DNA from: Diphasiastrum complanatum
Lineage: Eukaryota > Streptophyta > Lycopodiopsida > Lycopodiales > Lycopodiaceae
NCBI GenBank assembly: GCA_029204225.1
Contig: CM055107.1
Span: forward strand, 21,378,000 to 21,441,999
Length of the DNA: 64,000 nucleotides
Reading direction: 5' to 3'
Below, piece by piece: positions 46,295-58,199 of the stretch (position 1 is the first letter of the stretch; each line of letters opens with the position of its first letter). A program made the position numbers and the translations under genes. The notes under the pieces are model-generated. The model had not been told where the DNA came from. It saw only the letters and a list, made by a program, of their open reading frames with translations, and searched no databases.

Positions 46295-48228
46295 AGGTAG
46301 AGAATTATTGCCCAAGAAAATTTCTGGTAAAGTGTATGTAGAAATGTTCATTATATATGACAAGGAATCCTTCACATGATTAGATTGCTCATTAGGAAGA
46401 GTAAAATCTAAACTGTTGAGTCGTTTTATGGCCAAATTTTGTACAAAGAATTTACACATGAAACAGGGACTATGTTGTACTTTATTAAGACCGTTAACAT
46501 ATAAAGAGTTTGTAAGCCAAAGTAGCTCATCCATTGCAATCTCCCTATCACAATCTCTTTACATCTTAGAGTGATGAATAGCACCGAGAAGCAAAAGGTT
46601 ATCAAAGTATCCTTACCAGGAGAGTAGAGCAATTACGAGAAAAGTGTAAAAAAGAAGAAGATACATACTGTAAGCTAGCAAATCGTTGATCCACAAGTAG
46701 GTAAAGCGCACTTTCAGCGAGTGATAAAGGAGCAAGCTTCTTCACCGGTGTTGTATTCAATTTGTCGACTAAATGTTCAACAATCTCTTTACACCATAAA
46801 TAGAGCACAACTAATAAAATTCTAAAGACTTCAACATGTGTAGATTGTTGCACTTGTAAATGTTTAATGATGGTTCAAAGACAAATTCAATTTAATTGTA
46901 AGGTTCATGCTTAGGAATACAAGCATACTTATAATAAGTCGTTTTGGCAACTCTTCATGAGCTTGCTATGATGTAGAAGCTTAGCCATACCACCATAAGA
47001 GCATAACAAATCCAAGATTGCAAGTCAATTGATTAATTGGCATGCATGGAGCCTTGATTGAAACTCAAAAAATCTTCAATTTGACATCTATATCCTTCCA
47101 AATAGCAACCAACAAGTCTTTGAATCCTCAAAAAAAAAGTTACCACAACTATTGTTTTGAAAAGCTGAAGCCTTAGCTTGGGAGCATAATTGTTGATGCC
47201 CAAAGTGTTGGTATGGCAAAAAACATAGCTGAAATGAATTTTGATTTAGCGACAACAAGCTTTCACTGTAGATTCTAACCCCACATACTAGAAATGGTAA
47301 CACAATAGCAATTATTTGAAAAGCTTTCAACAAGGAGCATAAGGTCAAAGTTTTTATAGAGCAAGCATTTAGCTTACTCAAAAGGCAAATTCAAAAAATA
47401 AACAAGCTCAAGATGAATCTTACTCAAAAGGCAAATTCAAAATATAAACAAGCTCAAGATGAATTCTAAGAATACTTATCATACATAGTTGCATTTTAGA
47501 TCATATTTTGATGAATTGCGAAGATATCAACATGGAATTTGAGCTTCAAGAGTTGGAAGCCGTAACGGAGTCATCAACAAATGTAGATGAACATGAACAC
47601 GATGTTATTTGAAGCTGAGGTAGAACAGCGATAAACCGGGGAAATAGTGGGCCAGGAGTGCGGGCGAATTATGTCCTTGCTGGAAAGACGAAATCACGTT
47701 CTCAGAAATAGCAAGTGAACATGCTCACAAGATCTAGATCATAACTTTGCAACTATCTAACCACCGTTTTTCAACCAAGTTAGTGGAAAACCAATAAAAA
47801 TTATCAAGCTGGAAATACTAGTTCTATGCCATGACAATATGGGGATGAACAGCATTAGCCAGGAATCTAGAAGGGGATTCATGTGTACACGCAGATCCAG
47901 GAGGATGATTGTAGACATAAAGGGCTATGAGGCAAAAGTTATTCCATTTGCTCAGCAGAACTAGGTACGAATACGGTGTCGTGTAGGGCTACGGCATGAG
48001 CTTTCCTTTTACTTTATCTCCCTGTTCAACAGAACTAAGCCACGGATGCGATGTCTGCACATGTGATGCATAGGAGATGCTTATGTGCTTGACGTCATAA
48101 ATATTAGACAAATGTTATAGGAATACGCTTGAGTGATGTAGTGTACCGTTTTCCTAATAAACAAGACATGGTTCAAAACCTATATTGCAGCTTCAACAAA
48201 TGCGAAAACGGATATTTCATGAATTTAT
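46292..48228. other. No recognised gene; small tandem repeat
   Basis: A 46-bp unit beginning CTTACTCAAAAGGCAAATTC is present twice in tandem (47373-47464). Minus-strand frames in 46244-47381 overlap and lack motifs. Confidence 0.5.
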
Positions 48229-48308
48229 GACTCAGAAAACTAGAGCAGATGATCCACAAAATAGGTGGTGTTTAGAAACACCAAATATATGAAATCAGCT
48301 CAACCTCC
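48229..48308 (-). pseudogene. Diverged duplicate of the H4 3' end and 3' UTR
   Basis: About 80 bp aligns with 48386-48476: TAGAGCAGATGAT versus TAGAGCAAATGAT, the stem-loop, then AGCTCAACCTCCAAACC versus AGCTTAGCCTCCGAAACC, which in H4 is the stop and final GFGG codons. In this copy the final codons and stop are mutated. Similarity ends right after the last four codons. It is either the remnant of a neighbouring tandem H4 gene or a partial duplication. Offset between the two stem-loops is 159 bp. Confidence 0.7.
48267..48282 (-). promoter_or_regulatory. Histone-type stem-loop, second copy
   Basis: Minus strand GGTGTTTCTAAACACC: six perfect pairs (GGTGTT/AACACC) around TCTA. Relative to the H4-proximal copy it has one loop change and one stem change that turns a G-U pair into A-U, so the structure is kept. 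Confidence 0.65.
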
Positions 48309-48425
48309 AAACCCACAGCAAAACAGGCAATACAATTAGACTTACATTGCTGATAAACTCTCGCTACTTAACCAAGTTCCCACAGAAGCTGAAATATTAG
48401 AGCAAATGATTTTTTAAAAATAGGT

Positions 48426-48441
48426 GGTGTCTAAAAACACC
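48426..48441 (-). promoter_or_regulatory. Histone-type 3' UTR stem-loop after H4
   Basis: Minus strand GGTGTTTTTAGACACC begins 20 nt after the H4 stop: 6-bp stem (last pair U-G) and 4-nt loop UUUA. Animal replication-dependent histone mRNAs carry a 16-nt element of the same size with GG..CC at the base, U at the top of the 5' stem and U at loop positions 1 and 3. Those features are all here; the fourth stem pair is G-C instead of Y-R. No purine-rich downstream element typical of animal processing is obvious. Land-plant histone mRNAs are generally polyadenylated, so function is uncertain. Confidence 0.6.
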
Positions 48442-48461
48442 ATATACATGTAAGAGCCAGC

Positions 48462-48791
<330 letters not shown>

Positions 48792-48873
48792 CTACTCTGC
48801 TCTAAACAACGCAATAAGCAAGAAGAAGACTGTATCAGAAAGCGCCAGTATTGAAATTGAGTGCGAAGGGAAG

Positions 48874-49018
48874 TTTATAAGAAACGGGAACGCCTCTCCA
48901 CCGTCTGCTAGAAGAGATCGGACGGTTAAGCTTGTAACAATGAGATTCATTGGCGTGACCGTTGGATCGGCATCTGACGGTTAAGGTATGACTAACTCCG
49001 AATTGCACCCTCAGATCG
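48874..49018 (-). promoter_or_regulatory. H4 promoter: TATA, CCAAT and histone-type boxes
   Basis: On the minus strand: TATAAA (48874-48879); CCAAT (48949-48953); GATCCAACGG (48959-48968), close to the plant histone nonamer CATCCAACG; CTTAACCGTC twice (48921-48930 and 48976-48985), each followed by NGAT; and CGATCTGAGGG (49008-49018). Repeated CCGTC/GATC-containing boxes of this sort are known in S-phase plant histone promoters. The exact octamer CGCGGATC is not seen. Expected transcription start is about 48845, giving a ~70-nt leader. Confidence 0.7.
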
Positions 49019-49429
49019 CTGACATGGCAGTGCACCTTATTGAAACACAAAAATAGTCCACGTATGTTAGCACTATATTGCATTATATAGAAACTTACAA
49101 ACTTTCAAAACATATCACATAAATGCCTTTCTATGAAATGCTACTCTTGGAAAATATTATACTCTTTAACTCTTATGATACTTCAAAGATTATAGAATGG
49201 ATGAAGTGGAGATAGTGAGTGCACTTAGGCCACAGCAATTAAATAACCAAAATCTAGCCTCTCCCCAAACTCCTATGTTTGATGGACTTGCCCCTCAACC
49301 TAGCTTACCCAAAAAAGGAGGAATGAATTGTAACAAGATGTCAAAGAATTAAAAGATTTGACACTATTCCACTGGCTGAGGATGCTAAACATGTAACCAC
49401 AAACTTGTAGTCAACATACCACACCAATC

Positions 49430-49800
49430 GAACCCACATTACGCCCAACTCATCCAAGAAGACTTGAAAAAACTACTTGAAGCACAGTTTAAATTTGAAA
49501 TTGAGTATACCTCTTGGATATCGTGGATTGTGGTGGTTCCAAAGAAAAGTAATAAATTAAAAATCTATGCAAATTTCAAGAAACTCAATGCAACAATCAA
49601 CAATGATCACTTCCCCCTACCCTTCGTCGAATTTGTGCTTGAAATAATAGCAAATCGTGAAGTTTATAATTTTCTAGATGGTTTCAGTAATTAGAACCAA
49701 TTATGAATCGTCCCATAAGATCGATATAAAATGGATTTTGCCACTGAATGTGGTATGTATGCTTCAAAGTAATGTCGTTTAGATTGTGCAATACATTATT
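49430..49800 (+). pseudogene. Ty3/gypsy reverse transcriptase fragment
   Basis: Reads LLEAQFKFEIEYTSWISWIV, VVPKKSNKLKIYANFKKLNA, DHFPLPFVEFVLE and VYNFLDGFS, then after a stop residues like NQ..I.P.D and MDFATECGMYA. These are the canonical gypsy RT blocks (LL-aG-I-p-..S-W-spvv-VpKK, DyrkLN..t-kD-fPlP-id..l, y-FLDg-sGy-QI-i-peD). The catalytic YVDD region is absent. The fragment is joined on the right to LTR sequence of the minus-strand chromovirus fragment. Confidence 0.88.
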
Positions 49801-49829
49801 TATATTCCAAAGTAAAACGTCTCCCATGA

Positions 49830-50131
49830 CTCCCAATCCGGATAGAGCTCCAAGAACACAAAGAGGAAGTGCAATGGACGAAACCAACTCAACCAAACCT
49901 AGATCTCCTATGATCTAGCCCCCGAGCACTAGGGAGTTTGGCAAATCACAATGATAGGAAGCGCTTACCAATCCGACAGCATAACGGTCGCAGACTCTCA
50001 ATGATCCTCATGGAGACGAGTAAGGGTATATAGAGTATAACACCCACCTCGTCTACCCATGCATTGAATCCACATGTGAGCGTGCTATCTGTAAGGATCG
50101 CCAAGTGAAGATCTGACTAGATCCAGTTGCA
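49830..50131 (-). repeat. LTR fragment related to elements D and G
   Basis: Minus strand contains CTCGGGGGCTAGATC and AGATCTAGGTTTGGTTGAGT, the shared LTR block also seen at 11340-11400, 20760-20810 and 61066-61110. It abuts another LTR at 50132. Confidence 0.55.
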
Positions 50132-52566
50132 TGCAACCAAAAGGACACTTGTGGAGCAAAACCACCCAACCAACAGGAAATGGCTAGTCAATACCCAAAC
50201 CACTTCACCCCCATAACATGGTGAATGAATGCAAGAGAGAAGGGAATCATGGCTTCATGGATCATAAAATCCAATAGGTAGGAGGGCGAGTTTCCACTAG
50301 TATATAATCTCCATTGAGGAGAGAATATTTCTCTCTGGATCCCACACAACCCATATATAAGCAATTGACCTCCTATTCTTGCATTATGGTAGTCAAACAC
50401 CATGCAAGTGCTCATATGTCCAATTATAGGTCTGGGCCCTCATATGATTATTAATAACATTACCGACCAAGGTATAACTAATAACACACTGGAGTGACCG
50501 GCTATCCATGCAAGGAATTATTCCGAATCCCACATGCTGGACATGGACGTAACATTCTTCCCCCCTTAAACCAGTTCTGTCCTCATAACGGAATACTAGG
50601 GAAGATCACTTTTGTAGGCTTTTAACTCTTTCCCACGAATCATTATCCTCAATCCGACCAATCTACGTAATCGAGCACTCAGAGATAGAACAATTTCGGA
50701 ATTGTTTATCTCTTATTCAGAGTACTCTTTCAGGTTCCAAAGGTACATTGAGTGATAAGTCCTCAACACATTCAACTGCCATCATCATATTTTTTAAAAA
50801 TTTACATGATACACTGGATGAGCAGTCGAGTAATCTTGAAGATCAAGTTCAAAAGCTAACAAACCAATCATTTAACTTCATATTTATCCAGAAAATCAAT
50901 ATCCTTAGTCTAACTTCAAAGATCATATAAGTACTTAGAGATGAAACAATCCCCAAATTGTTTATCTTTGCACTAACACTATATATGCTTCTAGAAGTAC
51001 ACTAGCGATAAATTTTTCTATTGGGTCTTATTCTCTCCAATTTAGTAACATCACTTTCATGTAACCTCAATTTACATGAACCACTAGGTGAATTGTCACC
51101 TTACATTGGAAATCAGTGTTCAAAAGTTAAAGAAACAATCAATCATAGTCCAAGACTATCCACAATTTCTTGTAGACATGTCATAAATGCTTCTTGGTAC
51201 AATTCATCCTACTTAATCTCTAGGAGTTCCATCAAGATAAAAATGACTTTTAACTCAGTTCTGAGTACCCCAAATACTCTCTTGAGCTAGTGCTCTACTC
51301 CTAGGATATCATGCAAGAAAATAGCCCATACAATCTTGATAGATTTGTCTGTCTCCTAATTAACCGAAGATCTAGGCTGACTTGTACACAAGCATTCCTT
51401 GACTACAATCTGTAGTAGAATTTCATCCACTAAGCTAAGCAAATTCCTCATAAATAAACAAATTACCGTTATGCCTGTGAGATCAATACAATCTCAAAAA
51501 GACACTGGAGTAAAGAAATCTAAATTTCTTTGACTCATCCAATTGACCAAGAATTACTCAATATCTTAAGAATCATCATATTTTCTTATAATCTTCTAAT
51601 GACCATTAAGTATCAATTTATGATCCGTTAATCATAAACATTTAGAATCTTATGACTCGTCAATCATAATATACATGATTTTAAAACCATACTTAATCAT
51701 TGAAAGATACTTGAGTATATGAACAACATACGTTCAGGAAATATAAGAATCATTCTGAAATATTTTTTCCAAGAAAAATTACTGGATTTCAAGAATGTTC
51801 TTCCAACCCGATTCTTAACTAGATTATGAGTTCCAAATTCTACAATCAACCAGATAATTAAAGGCCATTTTAACACCCATCTTTAACAACATAAAATTTT
51901 ATACAATTACCTAGAACACCATCTAGAGATTACAAAGGTCTGCTGAATTCCAACTGAATTTAGTGGTTAATATTCTTGATATTAGTTAAACTTTGTCGTC
52001 CAATATGAGATCACTAGGATACATCAATAACTTGGGATATATTTCTCACTCAAGAAATATTTGATATCAAGAATTACCTATATTCTATGCACACAACTTT
52101 TATTGATGAATCCCAATGACTCACAATCATGTGTCTTATAAGCAATATAGATCAAAATAAACAATTTCTGGTGAATAATCTTTACACTACTTATTCAACC
52201 AATTAACTTTTAATCAGGAGTAATCCAATTACTCAAGTCAATTGCTAATGATTCAGAAATCTCAAATGTCCAGGTGCAGATCTTAATTATGCTAACATAG
52301 CACCACATCCAGATCCTTATCCAAATCATTCTTAAGTTAACCAATAAATCTTACAGAACAAGATTTGTTAACTCTACAAGTAATTGTCCAACACAATACT
52401 TGATCATATGTCTATGTTCACCGACTAGGTTAAGTGCACCAAATAACCCTAGTAACCAGGAATACATAGTAGATCCATACAAGATTAATCATGCACATAT
52501 GAGAATAATCTCACTATGACCCTTGTGCACCATAGATTAGATTGTGGGATTTCAATCCTACCTTCT
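50132..52566 (-). mobile_element. Chromovirus fragment R2 (element D family), 3' part
   Basis: On the minus strand: interior 52566-50555, polypurine tract TTTAAGGGGGGAAGAA and LTR from TGTTACGTCC (50554) to about 50132. The interior is inverted relative to, and clearly homologous with, element D 22200-26452 (for example the block TGGATCTACTATGTATTCCT) and with 60000-60710. No intact coding region remains. Its 5' end is cut at 52567 by an LTR piece of another family. Confidence 0.8.
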
Positions 52567-52790
52567 TGCATTAGCCAATAGGAACCAATGGGGCAAGGGC
52601 CTCCCCAAAGATAAAAAGACACCTTTTGTACACCATTTTACATGCTAATTGAGAGGAGGAAACTCTTCCAAATTGGAGGTTCAAACATCCTCATTTTTCT
52701 ATTGCTTAATGTCTTGTGCTCTTGCTTGTGTTTGCTATTTCATTCCATTTTACTATTTCATTGTTTTATTAGTTAAACTTTCTCCTATGG
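52567..52790 (+). repeat. LTR fragment related to the element C LTR, inverted
   Basis: The reverse complement of 52567-52770 matches 59655-59821 (TGGTGTACAAA.GGTGTCTTTT, CCCTTGCCCC, TTGGCTAAT..CA). It starts TGCATTAGCCAATAGG. It is in the orientation opposite to the intact element C LTR, so it is not the missing 3' LTR of C in place. Confidence 0.7.
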
Positions 52791-52831
52791 ATCCATGCAA
52801 TAGCTAACGAGTGTCTTCCTCTATATTCTTA

Positions 52832-53254
52832 TCAGGCAGATTCATCCATAATCCGCATATGCTGAGCTGGCAGCTGGTCTTCGACTTTGTCGAAAGCGAG
52901 CGCCTTATTTGGATCAAAAAATATGGAGGGATCGGGGCAATTGATGTAGTGACTGGCGAATGCATAGAGAGTCCTTCTGGCGTCTACATCCGTAGTCCAC
53001 CCATATTCGGATTTGATGATTGGCCAGTTGAAATTGTGCAATGTGATCTGGTCCAGAGGAGTGCCGCATTCTTCCCATTTGGATCTTCTTGGACATGGCA
53101 GGAAATGCGCGCTAACCCGTAACTGTTGTGGACTGACTGGTTTGATCAGAGCTTTGGCGTGGCGATGGGAGATGGGTTGACAATCACGGGACATAGTGCC
53201 AATGGTGACCATCGAGTTATCCCAGGTGGCGTAAGCGTGAAGGGCGAGGCCCAT
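52832..53254 (-). CDS. Extra 3' open frame of element C, 140 aa, unknown
   Basis: Starts MGLALHAYATWDNSMVTIGT and includes CGTPLDQITLHNFNWPIIKS, YGWTTDVDARRTLYAF and CPDPSIFFDPNKALAFDKVE. It is on the element strand, downstream of integrase, where Tat and Athila elements often carry an additional gene. No signal peptide or membrane segment is evident, so it does not look envelope-like. It stays open and is not of low complexity, but I do not recognise the family. Confidence 0.45.
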   Translation of the reverse strand: MGLALHAYATWDNSMVTIGTMSRDCQPISHRHAKALIKPVSPQQLRVSAHFLPCPRRSKWEECGTPLDQITLHNFNWPIIKSEYGWTTDVDARRTLYAFASHYINCPDPSIFFDPNKALAFDKVEDQLPAQHMRIMDESA

Positions 53255-53789
53255 GTTAATCTCAGAATGGAAGAGCGCCAGGTAAAAACCCAGTGTTTCA
53301 AGGAGTGGGCCGACTGTCTGTAGCCATGGTTGAATCAGAGTGTCAGAGGGTAGAGGCCAAATCTGCGTGGCCTCACTGGATCACATGTTTGGCGCCAGAG
53401 TCTTCAGAGGATGAGGATGCCATGTTAGCAATGATGATTAGTGGTCGAAAAAGTCGAAAAAGTAGAAAAAATGGTGGAAAATGGAAAAAGATGTGAAAAC
53501 AGTAGAAAACTGAGAATAATGAGTGTTGGATGACAATGATTGTAGTTCAGAGCGCAGATCGGTGTTTAATATGAGCAGATGATAGCTGGTAGGAAGTTTG
53601 GTCGAAAACAAAAAACTTGGTATTTTCCGTGGAAATTTCGGCAGAGATTCGCTAGCAAAGGTGACAAATGACTCGAATTCAGCCCTTATATAGCGGAATT
53701 TAGAGTGCGTATTCAGTGAAATCCACTTTCCCTTGTTCAGTTCTACCCAACTTTTGGCAGGCACCTTCTTCACAAAATTCTAAGACCTC

Positions 53790-54090
53790 AGGGAAGTCTG
53801 CGAGAGTTCAGAAGGTGATTTGACTGCTATGCGAAGGTTCTGCGAGGGTTCAGGCTCTCTACGAGGGTTCAATTCTCACAGGAAGTGATCTCTTGCACAA
53901 CTTGTTCCTGTGATTAAATTTTTAGGATCAGACCATGTAGGCAGGCTAATTTCACTACTCTGATTCCATTTAGGCACCTTGCGAGAGTTGGTAAGATGAT
54001 CTTGATGCTCTGCGAGGGTTCTGAAAATTCTGCTTCTGGAAACTCTCGCATACACTAAAAAATGATGATTCCTCCATCAGGAACTCTCGC
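53790..54090. repeat. Short-motif cluster GCGAGRGTT, left block
   Basis: About eight matches to TGCGAGGGTT/TGCGAGAGTT or the reverse complement AACTCTCGCA, irregularly spaced and in both orientations, within the 3' region of element C. Confidence 0.75.
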
Positions 54091-54530
54091 AGATATTTTC
54101 ATGAATGCATCTAGGTTAGATCTGGTGATTGTCCAATTTTCAAGAGCTATCTCCCAGGGGATCTCAACAAATCATGAAAAAAGCGCTCTTTCAGAGTGTT
54201 TTTTGACGAGATCTCGAGATTTTCTGATTTTTAACTTTTGTAATCTGGTAATCAGCTTCATCCAGGCTTGATCTGACTATTGGTAGTGCTCTGGAAGTTT
54301 TGATGGATTCTTGGTAGTAGATCCATCAGTCAATCTGATGATCTGCTTTCTTTTTTATCCTATCAGGATCTGGATCCTCCTTGGATGCTGATGGATTTCC
54401 CCGATCTTGCCAGATCTAGTTGAATCTTGATGGATTTAGCTTGATTTGGCTTGATCTCCTTAGATCTAGCGGTGATGGCTGAGCAGATTAGCTTTTTGTA
54501 ACGTGCCACCCCCAATCTGGATCTGTCTCA
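54091..54530. other. 3' region of element C, no gene; GATCT-rich
   Basis: Repeated short words such as TCTGATGGATC, TAGATCT and TTGATGGATTT (54290-54480). No reading frame of note. Confidence 0.4.
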
Positions 54531-55670
54531 CTATGGTGGCCAGTACTTGTGCAACCGGCTATCGTTGATGGGTGTGTCGAATGGCATCCCATCTAGCTTT
54601 TCTAAGTTCACGGTCCCATGATTAAAAAAAAATTTGATACTATAAGGACCTTCGCCCATGAATTTCAACTTCCCCTTGATCGCCTTGGTTTTATACATCA
54701 GGACCAGATCTCCCGAACGAAGATCCTTCTTTTGTAATCTGCGATCATGCCAAGCTTTGCATCTTTCCTTTTCAGCTGTCAGTGCATGCACAGCTAGTAA
54801 ACGTGATACATAGAGTTTATGCAGAGCTTCGAGGTGTAGCTGTAGAGATTTGTACTCATTAAGACGTTGCGCGGTGGCAATCCTTAGTGAAGGAACTAAA
54901 AACTCTACTGGCATCACAGCATCCTGACCATATTCCAATTGGAAGGTTGTTTGATCAGTGCTCCCTTTATATGCTGTCCTGACCCACTAAACAGCATGCA
55001 ACTTTTGTTCCCAATCTGATCTACTAGCTTCAACTGTTTTCGTGAGCACGCTACACAGGATCTTATTGGATGATTCTGCTTGCCCATTACCACGAGGATA
55101 ATAAGACGTACTGGTTCTGTGGATCACGAAGAATTCCTCCAACAGGACCTTGATGGTCTCGTTGATGAAATGGCTTCCACGATCACTAACTAGTTCCACC
55201 GGGCATCCGAAGCGCACAATGATATTTTCATAAAGGAACTTGGCAGTGGTCCTAGCATCAGCTACTCTTACTGCCTTGGCTTCGACCCATTTGGTGAGGT
55301 AGTCTGTGGCTACGATTATGTATCGAGCCAGGGAACTCCTTGCTGCAGGGTGAATTGGACCAATATAATCCAATCCCCATTTTTTGAACGATGCTGGGGC
55401 TAAGACTGGGTGCAGTAGATCATAGTTCAATCTCGTTGGTCTCCTTGCCCTTTGACACACATCGCACTTTTTCAAGTATTACTCTGTATCTTTATGAATC
55501 GTTGGCCACCAACATCTTGATTGCAGGATCTTGCGAACTGTAATGTCAGATGCAAAATGACCTCCACCCATGCCTTCATGTGAAAGCGAAATGATCTGGG
55601 TGGTCTCATGAGGAAGAATACACCGCCAAAGAATTCTGTCTGGACCTCTTCGGTACCAACTGGCCGGCAA
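54531..55670 (-). pseudogene. Integrase of element C
   Basis: Joins element cDNA to chromosomal DNA. A zinc-binding HHCC module is readable in two frames (SLSHEGMGGGHFASD, then KKCDVCQRARR). The catalytic core shows the first Asp in WGLDYIGPIHP, the second in LVSDRGSHF and the Glu in YPRGNGQAESSNKIL. After a stop near 54987 the C-terminal part continues EYGQDAVMPVEFLVPSLRIA, RRLQKKDLRSGDLVLMYK and MGEGPYSIKFFF. Frame breaks occur near 55478 and 54940-54987. All three catalytic acids survive. No chromodomain follows, which fits Tat rather than chromoviruses. Confidence 0.93.
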
Positions 55671-56211
55671 ACAACTGATAAGGTCTAGCCTTCAAGATCA
55701 ATTTCCGTTGTTCCGCCTTTGGTAGTGATTTGTCTGGTTGGCCCCACATTAGATATTCAACAATGTCGGCATCCCATTCTGGTACTGTGTTCACGTAAAA
55801 TAAGGCAACATCTGCCAGCTCATCTTCGGGTTGGATTGCAATCTCCTTTCCCTTGATTCGTGACACATGATCTGCCATGTAGTGTTGTTTTCCCTTGTGA
55901 ACTACTATCCGAAAATCAAATTCCAACAACAGAAGGAGCCATCTGGTGACTCTCCCAGTGTTGTCACTTTCCCATGCTGTTCCGATGTGGAGGACGTTAC
56001 TTGTCTCATCATAGCCCGCACAATATATGGGCTCAGGCGCTACTGGCTCCTCATCCGCTTCGGCCCATTCAACTAGAAGACTTTTCGCTTGTGGTGCAAT
56101 CCGCAGTAGTTCTCCGAGTGGTAAACTAACATGGCTTGACAGCAAAAGTGTGAGCCTTTCAGTGCGTGGTTCCTCGGGCTCCACAAGAAAAGGTGGTTCA
56201 TGTTGGTGCAA
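55606..56211 (-). pseudogene. gag-pol linker fused to the RNase H end (element C)
   Basis: The frame begins MHQHEPPFLVEPEEPRTERL, a Pro/Glu-rich stretch that fits the gag-protease linker, runs through SLLVEWAEADEEPVAPEPIY, then reads GRVTRWLLLLLEFDFRIVVH and GKQHYMADHVSRIKG, the classic RNase H terminus (tgRiaRWlllLqEFDf-i-hkpGkqh-vAD-lSR). So the whole RT and most of RNase H are missing, and the two ends are joined in frame around residue 90-105. It then continues into the RNase H-integrase linker. Confidence 0.82.
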
Positions 56212-56369
56212 CCAATCATTCTGATCAGTGCGTAGTGGTGAGCCCGCTTGCGGTTACCGTTCGACGCCGACTGGAGGTTTTGTGGGATTGTTTCATTCTT
56301 GCTCTTTTTCCTCCTCTTGTGCTTTTTGTACCCAGTGTCTTATTTTCTGGTACTGTCTTCTCTCTTTCC

Positions 56370-58194
56370 TCACATTTGGATATGGCGCTGAAGTTGAGGG
56401 TTGGTCGTCAGTGACCGATGTGGTGGTGAGGGAGCCACTTCCTTCCTCTTCTGTGCTCGCGTAACAGCTAACACAGGAGCGTGGTCTTGTCGACCTTTCG
56501 ATGGCATCCCCGCTGGAACTGCTAGTTGTTGTATGGCAATGAGGTTAAGAGGTGCACTGGTTCCAGGTCTAAATGGACAATGCTTGAAACACTGTCCATA
56601 ACCGCAATCTCGACAGGAGGTTGTATATTGTCCCTTGTAGGGACATTCTGCAATTTTGTGTCCTTCGCCGCATTCGTAGCAGCCGTAATTTCGTCCACCT
56701 CGACGTTGAGTTTGAGCTGCATAGGCCGAAACATATTCATTTATGGCAGGATCCATAAATGGTTCATCTGGTCCGTACCCTGCTGCTGCTCAGGTTGAGG
56801 TGGCATTTGCATTTCTTGTTCCGTTGCTGTCACGTTTACATGGGCCACTTGTTGATTGGCTGGCCGTGGTGGAGCAGGTAAGGCCATGCATTGTGGTTGA
56901 TTGGGTGCGTCGTACCTTGCTGCCGCATTAGGTGCCCCCTGATGATAAGGATAAGAAGTCTAATAAGGACTTCTCTTCTGTTGAACAACCCTGGGATTAA
57001 ACGGTCAAAATGCCGTATCGTGCGATGTTGCATTGCACAGATGGCAGAATCTATGTGTTAGTCTCAGATTTTGCTTTAGGACTGGACACTCATTCGCTGT
57101 ATGGTTTTGCATGCATATTGAACACCATACATTTTCTCGTCGAGGATACTGTAGCTGGTTTGGTTCTGGTTGATGTGGAGTTACTGCTACAGTTCCATGT
57201 AAGGCCTTCAGTTTTTGGTCAAACTGCGTCGTAAGTTGCTCCATCTGCTGTTTGTGTAATTTTGTCATTTGCTCCAACAACAGTTCTGTGGATAGAGCGG
57301 ATGCGTTTGATGATGATGATGCGATCGAGGGAGTAGGAGTGTGGGTGGAAGGATATTCATCGTCAGATCCCTCATCCTCTTCTCTGATGGCATCTTCCAT
57401 AGCTTCTTGCAGAGTAGCGTACTGCTCCCATCGTTTCAGTTCTCTTTTGATGCTTCGTGGTAATCCGGCTAGGAACCACATGATCACTGCATGATCGGGA
57501 GTCAGGGCTGCATTGCACTTGGATCGTAGATGTTTGACCCGTTCAATATAGTCTCGGACCCTTTCTCGTTTTCCCATCTTGACTTTGCTCAACAGGAGAA
57601 ACGGGTCTTCCAAGAACTTTCTTGGTTTAAAGCGCGTAATGAGAGCTGCTTTAACCGCTTCCCAGGTGGATTTCTCTTCCTCTGACAGGGAAAAAATCAA
57701 TCCTGAGCCATTGCAAGTAAGGACATAGGGAATAGCATCAGCTTCTCTACAGGCGTCCGTTTGCCATAGATTTCACAAGCTTGCTCGTAGATCTTCTGAT
57801 GATCCGTCGTATTTTGGTATCTCCATCCGTGGTGCTCTCCGAACTGCATGAAAGGGTGCGACAGGTACGGGTTGGCCCATTGGATCCATTGGTGCTGGTT
57901 CTAGTTCTGCCTCTTGTTGCACAGCTGCTAATATGGGAAGGTGTGGTGCCTGATTTGCTATCCTTCGTGCTATTGATCGTCTCGATCTCAGATTTATCCG
58001 ATGGTGGGATCCAAAGTGATTGAATCTTGCTTATACAGTAGGATGCAGTTTGGATCTTCAAGGATCTGATCGATCTGATCGGTTGGAATGAATTTTAGGC
58101 CTTTTACGGTAATTTTTCCTTGATAACTTTTTACTCCTTGCACTGATTGACCTGAGATTTTGACAATAGCTGGATCTGATGCAGATCTTTTCAC
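56370..58194 (-). pseudogene. gag of element C
   Basis: The likely start is ATG at 58194 (MKRSASDPAIVKISGQSV). After frame breaks between 58020 and 57700 the capsid core is open: WEAVKAALITRFKPRKFLED, RVRDYIERVKHLRSKC and VIMWFLAGLPRSIKRELKR, closely parallel to gag of elements A and B. Zinc knuckles follow: WCSICMQNHTANEC and, after a break near 57005-56756, CYECGEGHKIAEC, then CRDCGYGQC. The C-terminus is basic (VTRAQKRKEV). Several frameshifts make it non-functional. Confidence 0.88.
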
Positions 58195-58199
58195 TGATC

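Noticed and set aside
52832-53254. Envelope-like gene of element C
   Set aside because: No signal peptide, transmembrane segment or cysteine pattern; left as an unknown extra frame.
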